The translations under genes were made by a program, and so were the position numbers. DNA of 64,000 nt from Oryzicola mucosus (GTDB taxonomy: Bacteria; Pseudomonadota; Alphaproteobacteria; Rhizobiales; Rhizobiaceae), in NCBI RefSeq assembly GCF_014534685.1, contig NZ_JACVVX010000002.1, positions 620,001 through 684,000 of the forward strand, in the 5' to 3' direction. This document shows positions 54,782 to 63,941 of the stretch, piece after piece (positions within the stretch are counted from its first letter, which is position 1; the number at the start of each line of letters is the position of its first letter). The notes beneath the pieces were generated by a model. It saw only the letters and a list, made by a program, of their open reading frames with translations. It did not search any database and had not been told where the DNA came from.

Positions 54782-55585
54782 CCTCGCTATCCACTCATCC
54801 AGCCGCGCCTTGCGGATATCGCGCAGCAGCGTCACGAAGCCTTCGGCCTGATGGCGGGCGGTCAGCCGGCCTTTTTCGACGGTGGCGACGGAAGCATTGC
54901 CGACGACGCCGGCCGGGTTGAGGTCGGCCGACAGCCAGGCAAAGGCGTGCGGGCCGGTGGGGCGGAGCAAGTCGAAGGTCTTTTCGGCGCTGTTATAGCT
55001 GGAGGCGAAGTTTTCGGCTTTCGCCATGTCTACCAAGTCAGGCCGGAAATGCAGCATCAGCGATGTTTCGACGTCGCCGCCATGGATGCCTTGCTTCATT
55101 TCGATTTCGGGGAAGAGCCCTTCGGGGCGGCCGAACCGCTCCCAGCTCGTCTTCACGGCCAGCATGCGAAAGCGCGCGCGCAACTCGCGGGTGACGATGC
55201 CCATCACCTCTTCATTGCCGCCATGCGAATTGACGATGACGAATTTGCGGATGCCGGCGCGGGCGATGGATGTGCCGATCTCGGTCCAGGCATCGATCAG
55301 CGTGGACGCCGAAAGCGTAAGAGTGCCAGGCACTTCCACGTGTTCGTTCGACTTGCCTATGGCCTGGATCGGCAGGAAACGGACGTCGAGGTCGTCGGGC
55401 AGCAGGGGAAACAACTCGGCCAGCATGCCTTCCATGATGGCGGTGTCGGTCGACACAGGAAGATGCGGGCCGTGCTGCTCGATGGCGGCGACGGGCAGAA
55501 TGGCGATGGTCTTTTCCGGGTCGAGGCCAGAAAAAGCCGATGCCGGAAAATCGCCCCACCAGATGCGTCGTTTCGCAGTCGTCAC
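54761..55585 (-). CDS. creatininase-family amidohydrolase
   Basis: A 274-residue metal-dependent amidohydrolase. The motifs AIEQHGPHLPVSTDTAI and VIVNSHGGNEEVM carry the conserved metal ligands. Family members act on creatinine, on formamidopyrimidines and in cofactor biosynthesis (MftE); the substrate is unknown here. It ends ..REVASSE in the repeat element. Nothing links it to the rhamnose genes other than position. Confidence 0.87.
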   Translation of the reverse strand: MTTAKRRIWWGDFPASAFSGLDPEKTIAILPVAAIEQHGPHLPVSTDTAIMEGMLAELFPLLPDDLDVRFLPIQAIGKSNEHVEVPGTLTLSASTLIDAWTEIGTSIARAGIRKFVIVNSHGGNEEVMGIVTRELRARFRMLAVKTSWERFGRPEGLFPEIEMKQGIHGGDVETSLMLHFRPDLVDMAKAENFASSYNSAEKTFDLLRPTGPHAFAWLSADLNPAGVVGNASVATVEKGRLTARHQAEGFVTLLRDIRKARLDEWIAREVASSE

Positions 55586-55656
55586 GTGTCCATCCTGAAT
55601 TCAGCGGCAGTGGCTGTACTATAGAGGCGCTTGCGGCTCGGGCCAAACCCGCCGGT

Positions 55657-56772
55657 TCAGTCGAAGCGGTCGCCGATCAGGCGGCTCCAGTGCTCGCCCG
55701 CCAGCCCGTTGAAGAAGCCCTTGCCCTCTCGGAACGCGGCGACGATTGCCGGGTCCTTGGCGCGGATGACGGAGGAGGCGAGGTGGGTGAACGAGATGCG
55801 CCGCCCCAGCATGGCGTCCATCAGGGCAGGCTGGGTGCGTCCGCGCAGCGCCGAGGCGCCGGCCGCCGCCGCGTGGTCGATGAGTGCGTCGATGACGCTG
55901 CCCTCTTGTCCCGGCATGGCGAGAATCTGCAGCACTCTGGCGATGCCGCCCGGCTTGAAATGATAGACGAAGGCGCCGACCGGCGTGCCGGTGCGGGCCG
56001 TGACCTGCGCGAGCGTCATCGGGCCGTAGTCGCTCTTGCGAGCGGCGTCGGAAAGAATGTGCTCCAGCTGGCCCGGCGCCCAATCCGGCCTGACGGCGAA
56101 ATGGGCGGTGAATTTGTCCATAAGCGGAATGAAAGCCTGGGTATCGATCTCCGCGACCGAGAAGCCTCCGCGCGGGGTGCGTGCCGATGGAATGCCCGAC
56201 CAGCGCAACTCGTCGGCGCCCATGCGGCCGAGCAGCATGCGGTCGGCGCGCTGGACGACGGGCGAAAACATGCGCAAGGGGCGGATGCGTTCTGAGCCGA
56301 CCTGGAGCGCGAACGCGCCGGGCCGGATGATGCGCAGCCAGTCGAGGCTGTAATTGGTCATCACCACGCCGCGCAGGCGGGTGAACATCGCCACCGAGGT
56401 TTCGCTGGCGGTTTCGCTGAACGAAATGTCCTGCGGCCCCGACACGAAAGCCTTGAGAAGCCGGGCGCCTGCGAGCGGGTCGGTCTCGTGGCCGTCGACC
56501 ATCAGCGAGCCGCAGACTCCGGCCCGCAGCTTCGTGCCGTTGAACGTCATCGGCAGAGCGTTGCCGCCGACAAAACCGGAGATTAAGCCGTCATCGCCGA
56601 CATAGACCAGCGACGGTATCTCCGGGTCGTTGCCCGGCGCATCGATGTAGAGATTTTTCAGATAGGCAGCCAGCGAGGCCGGGGGCGGGGTGCCGCGATC
56701 GCGGAAGACGCGCTGAAACAGGCCGGCGACGGCTTCGATGTCGTCTGGTCTGAGCGGCCGCGTCTCGCTCAT
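55657..56772 (-). CDS. GNAT-like acyltransferase of the polysaccharide region (first of two paralogues)
   Basis: A 371-residue protein with an N-terminal GNAT-like domain (ETRPLRPDDIEAVAGLFQRVFRDRG, NALPMTFNGTKLRAGVCGSLMVDG) and a second domain ending FFNGLAGEHWSRLIGDRFD. It is clearly paralogous to the protein at 58928-60100, which has matching RPxD/ISDIxxV.. start, the ..PM.F....L.G.L..AFM region, and the end GLASESWSRL. A sugar- or peptide-acylating role in polysaccharide assembly is a guess. Overlaps the methyltransferase stop/start. Confidence 0.7.
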   Translation of the reverse strand: MSETRPLRPDDIEAVAGLFQRVFRDRGTPPPASLAAYLKNLYIDAPGNDPEIPSLVYVGDDGLISGFVGGNALPMTFNGTKLRAGVCGSLMVDGHETDPLAGARLLKAFVSGPQDISFSETASETSVAMFTRLRGVVMTNYSLDWLRIIRPGAFALQVGSERIRPLRMFSPVVQRADRMLLGRMGADELRWSGIPSARTPRGGFSVAEIDTQAFIPLMDKFTAHFAVRPDWAPGQLEHILSDAARKSDYGPMTLAQVTARTGTPVGAFVYHFKPGGIARVLQILAMPGQEGSVIDALIDHAAAAGASALRGRTQPALMDAMLGRRISFTHLASSVIRAKDPAIVAAFREGKGFFNGLAGEHWSRLIGDRFD

Positions 56773-57443
56773 GGAAGTTTCCGGACCTTGGCCACGCGGG
56801 GCCGCCCCTCGTCGTCATGAACGAACTCGACAGGCTCATAAGCCTTTGCGCGGGTGACCAGCGAAGCGGCCTGCCGCTCCTGCCCGACGCCGAACTCGAA
56901 GGCGAGCCAGCCACCCGGTTTCAGGAACGCAACCGCGTCCCGGACCAGCCGCTGGTGAATCGAAATGCCGTAGGGTCCGCCGTCGAAAGCCTCGCGCGGT
57001 TCGCTCTCCAGCAGATGCGCGCTTTCCGTCTCAAGTCGACCGGTGGAGATGTAGGGCGGGTTGCAGACGATCAGATCGACCTGGCCTTCCAGCCCCTTGC
57101 CGTCCAACGCGCCGAAAAGGTCGCCTTGCAGGATGGTCACGCGGTCGCCGAGGCGAAGGCGCTCGACATTGCGTCGGGCGGTGGCGACGGTGGAATCCGT
57201 GAGGTCCGCGCCCCAGACGCTTGCGCTCGCCTTGTTGCTTGCAACTGCAAGCGCGAGGTTGCCGGAGCCGCAGCACATGTCTATGACCGTGGCTGGCTGG
57301 CCGTCAGGCAACAGCCCTAAGGCAGTCTTGCCGAGAATTTCGGTTTCCTCTCGCGGTACGAGCACATCCGGCCCCAGTTCCAGCTCCAGACCCATGAAGT
57401 GGTGCAATCCGGTCGATGGTTCGTCTTGCGTGCCCTTGGCCAT
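56769..57443 (-). CDS. PrmC/HemK-like N5-glutamine methyltransferase-family protein
   Basis: A 224-residue SAM methyltransferase. LVPREETEILGKTAL precedes motif I VIDMCCGSGNLALAVA, and the NPPY active motif is in LIVCNPPYIS. It lacks the full N-terminal helical domain of PrmC, so release-factor methylation is doubtful; a small-molecule or sugar target is possible. Start ATG 57443 or TTG 57464. It overlaps the GNAT gene by four bases. Confidence 0.78.
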   Translation of the reverse strand: MAKGTQDEPSTGLHHFMGLELELGPDVLVPREETEILGKTALGLLPDGQPATVIDMCCGSGNLALAVASNKASASVWGADLTDSTVATARRNVERLRLGDRVTILQGDLFGALDGKGLEGQVDLIVCNPPYISTGRLETESAHLLESEPREAFDGGPYGISIHQRLVRDAVAFLKPGGWLAFEFGVGQERQAASLVTRAKAYEPVEFVHDDEGRPRVAKVRKLP

Positions 57444-57605
57444 TCTCGAACGATCCCCTAACAAGGTAGAGCTTCCATAACGGGTCGAGGTAAACGGATG
57501 TTGAAATGTGCGCAGCGTTTATACTGTTAACTGCTGGAACACTTCCAGCCTGTATCACCGGCTACGACCCAATAGTGACTCCGTCCTAGAGACCAACCGA
57601 GGCAG

Positions 57606-58928
57606 ATGACAGAAAAGCACGCAGTCGGTCAATTAAGGCGATTGCTGCCGATGGCCATGTCCTACATGGCATCCGGCGGCAGCCTTATCGTTGCCTCGGC
57701 CGCGCAACTCATCACCTTTGCCATCCTGGCGCGGTTTCTCGGCGTCGAGGAATTTGGTCTCTATGTTGCCGTGACCGCCGTCACCGCCATCGCTATCCAT
57801 CTTTGCGGCTTGGGCGCTACGGAATGCCTTGTCCGGAGGGTCGCCCGCGACAAGTCGATATATCCCATCATGCTGGGCCACAACATCATCCTGACCGTGG
57901 CGAGTTCCGTCGTGCTCGTGGCGATCGGGTTGGTCGTACTGCCTTATTTCTATCCGCTGTCTCCGGATATGGCGATCAATGTCGGAGCGACGCTGCTTCT
58001 GCTCCTGACCAATATCCCGCTGGTTCGCGGCATCCTGCTGACGGAGCAGATTTTTCTCGGCCACAGCGATTTCCGCTCGGCCAACAAGGTCGTGTTGAGC
58101 TTCGGCCTGGCGCGCACCGCCGCCGCAGCACTTGCGTGCCTGGTGTTTGGCGTGAACACCATTGCCGAATGGGTCGTCTGGCAGTTTCTCTGCCACGTCA
58201 TCGTGGCTGCGGGCTGCGTTTATTCCTTGCGAAATCTCGGCCGTCCAAAATACGGCATCGTCGGCGAGGAGATCAAGCAGGGGCTCTATTTCAGCATTCC
58301 GTTCATCATCCGTGCGGTGCGCCAGAACGCCGACCTTCTGATCCTGGGACTGGTCACGGCGCCTGAGATCGTCGGCAGCTACAGCGTCGCCCGGCGTATT
58401 CTGGAAAGCAGCTATCTGTCGGTCGAGGCGATGAACCGACTGATCTATCCGGGGTCGGCGCGTGCCTCGATGAACGGTTTGCATGCCGCGATGGGGCTGG
58501 TGAGGAAAGTCGCGATCGCGGCAGTCAGTATCAGTGCCGCGACTGCGATCACGGTGTTCATCTGCGCGCCGCTGCTGCCGCTGCTGTTCGGCCACGAATA
58601 CGTGTCGATGGTCGATTTCGTGCGGATCCTGTGCTGGGTGGTGGTGCCGATGGCGATGTGGGCGATTGCCGTCGAGGCGTTGGGCGCCGCGGGCCATCAC
58701 GCGGTGCGGGCAACGGTGATGGGCGGCGGAAGCCTCGTGGGTGCTGCCTTGACCGCCTGGGCTACATGGTACGCCCCGCCGACGGGCACGTTCATTTCCT
58801 TTTACGTGATCGAATTCATGATGGTGGGCATAAGCTGGGCCGTCTTGCTGCGGCTGGCCAGGTCGAGCCGGTCTCAATCGCAGGAACCCGTGGTCGATGC
58901 GCCGGTTGAGCAGGGCAAGGGAGCCTGA
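57606..58928 (+). CDS. polysaccharide flippase (Wzx/MATE-like)
   Basis: A 440-residue membrane protein with about 12 hydrophobic helices. The start (SGGSLIVASAAQLITFAILARFLGVEEFGLYVAVTA) is typical of lipopolysaccharide flippases of the MOP superfamily. It would move lipid-linked repeat units to the periplasm. It overlaps the next gene by one base (TGATG). Confidence 0.88.
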   Translation: MTEKHAVGQLRRLLPMAMSYMASGGSLIVASAAQLITFAILARFLGVEEFGLYVAVTAVTAIAIHLCGLGATECLVRRVARDKSIYPIMLGHNIILTVASSVVLVAIGLVVLPYFYPLSPDMAINVGATLLLLLTNIPLVRGILLTEQIFLGHSDFRSANKVVLSFGLARTAAAALACLVFGVNTIAEWVVWQFLCHVIVAAGCVYSLRNLGRPKYGIVGEEIKQGLYFSIPFIIRAVRQNADLLILGLVTAPEIVGSYSVARRILESSYLSVEAMNRLIYPGSARASMNGLHAAMGLVRKVAIAAVSISAATAITVFICAPLLPLLFGHEYVSMVDFVRILCWVVVPMAMWAIAVEALGAAGHHAVRATVMGGGSLVGAALTAWATWYAPPTGTFISFYVIEFMMVGISWAVLLRLARSSRSQSQEPVVDAPVEQGKGA

Positions 58929-60100
58929 TGGTTGCACGAGTGGTTGGGCCAACGCCAGAGAGTGAGAGAGACGGCGATCCAGGCGGCTCGCGCGACAAGC
59001 GCGTGGCCCCAGCCAATCGCATCCGCACAATGGAAATAAGCGACATCGGCGCGGTCGGGCGGTTGTTCAACATCGCTTTTCGCGGGAATGACCGACCGGC
59101 CTCGGAGAGCTTCACACGCTATTTCGAGACGCTGTTCTTCGGCAGTCCGAGCTATTCGCCGCAGCAGGGCAGCCTCGTGCATGAAAGCGCCGGCGGTATC
59201 GACAGCGCCCTTTTGTCCATCCCGATGCGGTTCGTCATCGGCGACCGCCCCCTGACCGGACGGCTCTTGTGCGCCTTCATGTCGAACGGTCGCAAGAGCG
59301 GTGTCGTGGGGGCAGCGCGGCTGTCGCGCAACCTCGCAACCAGCACTTCGCCGTTCTTCTTCACCGACAACGCCTCGCCGGTCAGCGCCGATCACTGGAC
59401 CGCCGGCGGCGGCGACGTGCTGCCCATCCACAGCCTGGAATGGCGTCGCGACTTTCGCCCGTTCAACGCGCTTGCTCTCAGGGCCGCGCGGCGCAGGCCT
59501 GTGTTCGGTCATGGCCTGATCCGGTCCGGCCTGTCGCCTTTCGATATTCTGGCGCGGCGGTCCTTGCCATCCTATCGCTCGGCGCCGCCGCCCGGCATTC
59601 ACGTCGTCCCCGTCGAGCTGGATCGATTTTACGCCCATGCCCGACCGATGACCGAGCGTTTCGCGCTGCGTCCGGCCTGGGATATGGATGAGCTCGACTG
59701 GCTGATGCGCGTGGCGGCGATGAACACCGCGCGCGGTGTTTTGAAGCTGGTCGAGGTTCGCGACGGAAACGAGAGGGTTGTCGGTTGCGTCCTCTATTTC
59801 GGCAAGCCGGGGGAAACCGCGCTGGTGCTGAACGTGCTGACGGTCGCAAAGCGTGAGCAGGATGTGGTCGCGGCGATGTTCGCCCATCTCGATGCCGAAG
59901 GCTACAGCGCCGCTCGCGGCATGGCGCAGCCCTTCTTCCTGAACGCTATTTTGCGGCAGCGCCGGCTAACCTTGAAATATGGCGGGTTTTTCTGCGTGAA
60001 ATCCCCGAATGCGGAAATCCAGGATGCGATCCAGCGCAACGACATATATCTGGGAGGCTTGGCCTCGGAAAGCTGGAGCCGGTTGTTGACGGAGTTCTAG
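58928..60100 (+). CDS. GNAT-like acyltransferase (second paralogue)
   Basis: A 390-residue protein paralogous to 55657-56772. Seen: IRTMEISDIGAVGRLFNIAFRGND at the start, LSIPMRFVIGDRPLTGRLLCAFMSNGRKSG, SLEWRRDFRPFNALALRAARRR, and GGLASESWSRLLTEF at the end. It starts at the flippase stop, so it belongs to the same operon. Enzymatic activity is unproven. Confidence 0.7.
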   Translation: MVARVVGPTPESERDGDPGGSRDKRVAPANRIRTMEISDIGAVGRLFNIAFRGNDRPASESFTRYFETLFFGSPSYSPQQGSLVHESAGGIDSALLSIPMRFVIGDRPLTGRLLCAFMSNGRKSGVVGAARLSRNLATSTSPFFFTDNASPVSADHWTAGGGDVLPIHSLEWRRDFRPFNALALRAARRRPVFGHGLIRSGLSPFDILARRSLPSYRSAPPPGIHVVPVELDRFYAHARPMTERFALRPAWDMDELDWLMRVAAMNTARGVLKLVEVRDGNERVVGCVLYFGKPGETALVLNVLTVAKREQDVVAAMFAHLDAEGYSAARGMAQPFFLNAILRQRRLTLKYGGFFCVKSPNAEIQDAIQRNDIYLGGLASESWSRLLTEF

Positions 60101-60231
60101 GAGTTCTAGCTCGAAAGGCTTATGCCGAAACTACTTTTTGCCTTAAGGGAAGATTCATCCCAAAAGTGTAGCAGTTCATCAAATTGCCATTGATCAACTG
60201 CAGGTGGTCCCGGGGTTCAGGGGAAAACGCA

Positions 60232-61833
60232 ATGTACAAGCCATCGGAAATCCGGGAACGGCAGGCGGGCAGCGCCAAAGCGATAGCCCCCAGCGCCGGT
60301 GGCGGATCGTTGCTGGATCTGGCCGGGCATGAAGAGCCACAGGTCGCAAGCTATACCCAGCCGCGCGTCATCTCGCCCAAGGCGCAGCCGGGAGGGGAAT
60401 CCGAGCCCGTAGCGCCGGAACCAACGGCCCCGGTCGTGACCGCCGACAGCGCTTTCATGGACCGCATAGCTGCGATCGGTGTCTTCGACGTTCTCCAGTG
60501 GGTCAAGCGTGGCCTCGCCTGGATCGTGTTGCTGTCCATCCTGTGTATCGGCGGCGCCTATGCCTATGCCAAGTTCGCGCCGCCGCGCTATACGGTCTAC
60601 ACCGATCTGGTCATCGATCCCACCAGCCTTCAGGTGGTGCAGAACGACGTTTTCGCCAGCAATCCGCAGCGCGACACGCAGTTGCTGGAGGTCGAGAGCA
60701 AGCTTCGCGTGCTGACCTCTCGCAATGTCATGACCAGGGTCATCGAAAGGCTGAACCTGACGCAGGACAAGGAATTCGTCGGCCCCGGTCCTTGGGCGCC
60801 GCTGATGTCCTATTTCGGCATCGAGCCCGAGCCGGTCACCGATAACGAACTCGCCGCCCTGCGGGCGCTGAACGAGCGCATCACGGCCCGGCGCGAGGAA
60901 CGATCCTTCGTCGTCTCACTGGAGGTCTGGAGCGAGGATCCGGCCAAAGCCGTGCGCATTTCCGATGCCATCGTCGAAGCCTTCCAGCAGCAAGTGTTCC
61001 AGTCGTCTGCCGAAAGTGCCGCCCGCGTCGCCACCAGCCTGAACGATCGTCTCGACGAGCTGCGCACCAATGTGCGCGATGCGGAGGATCGTGTCGAAAC
61101 CTTCCGACGCGAGCACGGCCTGCAAGGCACGAGCGGCGGCGATCTCCTGAGCACGCGCCTTGCGACCGAGCTGAACATCCAGGTGCTGGACGCGCAGCAG
61201 CGGCTGATCCAGGCCGAAACCCACTACAACGAGGTTCGGGCCGCTGTGCAGCAGGGCGATGTGGTGAGCGCTGCGACGTTGCAGTCGCCAGCGCTGACGA
61301 GCATGCGCGCCGAATACAGCACCCTGCAGCAGCAGGTCGCTTCGCTGTCGATGAACCTGGGTGCGCGCCATCCTCGACTGGTTTCGATGCGGTCGCAACT
61401 GGGCATCGTCCAGCAGTCCATCACCGACGAGGCGCGCCGCATTCTCGGCAATGCGAAGGCCGACATGGACCAGGCGCGTTCGACGCTCGATGCGCTGCGG
61501 GCGCGCGCGGAAACGGAAAAGTCGAATGTGTTCTCGGACAACGAGGCGCAGGTGCGGCTGCGCGCGCTGGAGCGCGAAGCCCGGGCCAGCGCAGCCCTTT
61601 ACGAGACTTATCTGACACGCGCACAGCAGGTAACGGAGCGTCAGCAGCTCGATACGTCCAACATTCAGGTCATCTCCAAGGCGGTTCCGCCGCAGGCCCG
61701 CAGCTGGCCGCCGCGTACGGTTATCCTGCTTGCCGCGGGCGCTTTTGTCGGCATTGCGCTCGGAGTGGGGTTGGCCTTGTTGTTCGGCTTCATGAGATTT
61801 ATGCGCACTCCGGAACCTGTTCCGGCGCGCTGA
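60232..61833 (+). CDS. polysaccharide chain-length / export protein (Wzz/GumC-like)
   Basis: A 533-residue inner-membrane protein. An N-terminal cytosolic tail of ~95 residues is followed by a first transmembrane segment (WIVLLSILCIGGAYAYAKF), a periplasmic region with long coiled coils (about 270-470) and a second transmembrane helix near the C-terminus (VILLAAGAFVGIALGVGLALLFGFM). No tyrosine-kinase Walker motifs are fused. It controls polymer length. ATG 60232 has AGGGGA before it. Confidence 0.88.
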   Translation: MYKPSEIRERQAGSAKAIAPSAGGGSLLDLAGHEEPQVASYTQPRVISPKAQPGGESEPVAPEPTAPVVTADSAFMDRIAAIGVFDVLQWVKRGLAWIVLLSILCIGGAYAYAKFAPPRYTVYTDLVIDPTSLQVVQNDVFASNPQRDTQLLEVESKLRVLTSRNVMTRVIERLNLTQDKEFVGPGPWAPLMSYFGIEPEPVTDNELAALRALNERITARREERSFVVSLEVWSEDPAKAVRISDAIVEAFQQQVFQSSAESAARVATSLNDRLDELRTNVRDAEDRVETFRREHGLQGTSGGDLLSTRLATELNIQVLDAQQRLIQAETHYNEVRAAVQQGDVVSAATLQSPALTSMRAEYSTLQQQVASLSMNLGARHPRLVSMRSQLGIVQQSITDEARRILGNAKADMDQARSTLDALRARAETEKSNVFSDNEAQVRLRALEREARASAALYETYLTRAQQVTERQQLDTSNIQVISKAVPPQARSWPPRTVILLAAGAFVGIALGVGLALLFGFMRFMRTPEPVPAR

Positions 61834-61845
61834 CGGAGCGCTGCA

Positions 61846-63168
61846 ATGGAGAGTGCTGCGGCAGGATCGAGTTCCGCGCCGATCGTCGACAGGAAGGCGA
61901 TCGGCACAGTGCTGTTCATGGCGCTGTTTTTGTTTTCCTGGATTTCGCTGACGCCATTCTACGACCTGACCGGCGAGGCGGTGCTCGACCCGTCGGCCGG
62001 CAACTCCAACCGCCTCAACCAGATCGTGTTTCTGCTGCTGTTCGGCTGCATGCTGGTCTATGGCGTCATGCATCCGATGCGGCGGATGATCCTGCAGCCG
62101 CGGATCTTGCTGGCAACGATCTTCCTCTGGTTCCTGTTCGTCTCGGTGATGTCGGCGCATTCCAGCAACAGCATCAAATCGGTGATCCTGGCTGTTATGA
62201 TGATCGTCAACGCCAGCATCTATCTCATGCTGCCGGCGTCGGAAAAGCACTTCGCCAAGATGCTGGCCATCGGCAGCCTGGCCGCGCTGGGATTGTCTTA
62301 TTACGGCATCTTCATGCTGCCGCAGTTCTCGATCCACCAGGCAGCCGAGCTGCGCGAGCCGATGAATGTCGGTCTGTGGCGCGGGCATTTCCCCCACAAG
62401 AACAGCGCTGCCGCGGCGATGGTGCTGATGTCCTTCTTTGGCCTGTTCGTCATGAGGGCCTGGTCGCGGATCATTGGCGCGGTGATCTTCGCCCTGGCGG
62501 CCTTCTTCCTGATGCAGACCGGCGGCAAGACCTCGACGGCGATGCTGCCGCTGATTCTCGTGCTTGCCTTTATCGTCGAGCGTTTTCCGGTCCTGCGGAT
62601 ACCAGTGGTGGTGGGCGGGGTCGCGGCTTTCAATCTTTTCGCCGTCGGGTCGAGCGTCTACCGGCCCTTCGGTGAGTTCGTCGCCAGCCTGGGTATCGAT
62701 GCGACCTTCACCAACCGGGCCGATGTCTGGCGCTTCGCGTTCGCCGCCATCGCCGAGCATCCATTCACCGGCTACGGATTCCGGTCGTTCTGGCAGACCG
62801 AAGAACTGCTCTACAGCGGCGGGCAGGTCGAGACCTGGGCCGTCGCGGCCGCGAACGGCCACAATTCGTTTGTCGATATCCTGCTCGCCACCGGAATACC
62901 CGGCCTGGTGCTGACGATCTTCTGGATCATCTTCATGCCGCTTCGCGACATTTCGAGGATAGATGCAAAGCAGGCGAGTCCAAACCTCACGAGATTTTTC
63001 CTTCGTGTATGGCTCTACGGTCTGTTTCATGCAGGACTTGAGAGTTTATTTTATGAAGGTGGTAACGTCTTGTGGTTTACCTTCGTGGTGGGGTTATACG
63101 GGTTTCGCTTCCAGTCGACGGCAACGCTTGTCGGCCGGGAGGCGGCAGGCAGGGCGACGGCGACATGA
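61846..63168 (+). CDS. O-antigen ligase/polymerase-family protein
   Basis: A 440-residue membrane protein with about ten transmembrane helices and a large loop near the C-terminal third. The Wzy/WaaL region is seen as WRGHFPHKNSAAAAMVLMSFFG and ..AEHPFTGYGFRSFW... NGHNSFVDILLATGIPGLVLTIFW. It polymerises or ligates the exported repeat units. Overlaps the deacetylase gene by four bases. Confidence 0.87.
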   Translation: MESAAAGSSSAPIVDRKAIGTVLFMALFLFSWISLTPFYDLTGEAVLDPSAGNSNRLNQIVFLLLFGCMLVYGVMHPMRRMILQPRILLATIFLWFLFVSVMSAHSSNSIKSVILAVMMIVNASIYLMLPASEKHFAKMLAIGSLAALGLSYYGIFMLPQFSIHQAAELREPMNVGLWRGHFPHKNSAAAAMVLMSFFGLFVMRAWSRIIGAVIFALAAFFLMQTGGKTSTAMLPLILVLAFIVERFPVLRIPVVVGGVAAFNLFAVGSSVYRPFGEFVASLGIDATFTNRADVWRFAFAAIAEHPFTGYGFRSFWQTEELLYSGGQVETWAVAAANGHNSFVDILLATGIPGLVLTIFWIIFMPLRDISRIDAKQASPNLTRFFLRVWLYGLFHAGLESLFYEGGNVLWFTFVVGLYGFRFQSTATLVGREAAGRATAT

Positions 63169-63941
63169 GTGGTTTTACGGACAGGCTCGACACCCTGGCG
63201 TCGCGCGTCATCAACAAATACAGCTGGAGCACCGTGCGCAAATCTCAGGCGATTGCCACGGATGTGCCGATCGTCAGCTTCACCTTCGACGACGTTCCCG
63301 ATACGGCGCTGACCAACGGTGCCGCCATACTGGAGCGCTACGGCGCGCTGGGAACCTTCTACCTTTCCGGCAGCCTGATGGGTACCAAGGAAACGTACCG
63401 CAACATCATCGATGCCGAGGGGGCTCGGGAACTGGCCCGGCGCGGGCATGAGATCGGCTGCCACACCTATGCCCACCGAAAGGCGTGGAAGCTGTCGCCC
63501 GGTGGCTTAAGGCGCGACATCGAGAAGAACGGAGCGATGCTGGCGCGCGAGCAGATTGTGGACAGGGCCGAGAATTTTGCCTTTCCCTATAATGCGATGT
63601 CGCCTTTGGCGCGCGCCATGCTGCGCCGTCGTTTTCGCAGCTGCCGCGCGGCCAATGAAGGCATCAACCGCAATGCGATGGATCCCATCGCGCTGCAGGC
63701 GGTGGAGATTCGTCAGCCGGAGGATCACGCGCGTTCGCTGACCCGCTGGATCGACGACGTCGCGCAGACGCCGGGCTGGTTGATCTTCTTCACCCATGAC
63801 ATTGCCGATTTTCCGACGCCTTATGGCTGCAAGCCCGAGACGCTGGAGCGTCTGGTCAGCCATGCGGTTGCCAAGGGTTGCCAGATCCTTCCCGTTTGTG
63901 CTGCGCTAGACCGGCTGGAAGGCAAGGCAGAGGCGGCATGA
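63165..63941 (+). CDS. polysaccharide deacetylase (NodB-like)
   Basis: A 258-residue carbohydrate esterase family 4 protein. The NodB motif 1 is VSFTFDDVPDTALTNGA and motif 2 is HEIGCHTYAHRK, both with the zinc and catalytic residues. It removes acetyl groups from N-acetylated sugars. No signal peptide is seen. Start ATG 63165 overlaps the ligase stop, and the next gene overlaps its own stop. Confidence 0.88.
   Translation: MSGFTDRLDTLASRVINKYSWSTVRKSQAIATDVPIVSFTFDDVPDTALTNGAAILERYGALGTFYLSGSLMGTKETYRNIIDAEGARELARRGHEIGCHTYAHRKAWKLSPGGLRRDIEKNGAMLAREQIVDRAENFAFPYNAMSPLARAMLRRRFRSCRAANEGINRNAMDPIALQAVEIRQPEDHARSLTRWIDDVAQTPGWLIFFTHDIADFPTPYGCKPETLERLVSHAVAKGCQILPVCAALDRLEGKAEAA

Noticed and set aside
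60916-63030. 704-codon minus-strand frame
   Set aside because: Antisense to the Wzz-like and O-antigen-ligase-like genes; Arg/His/Gln-rich without structure.
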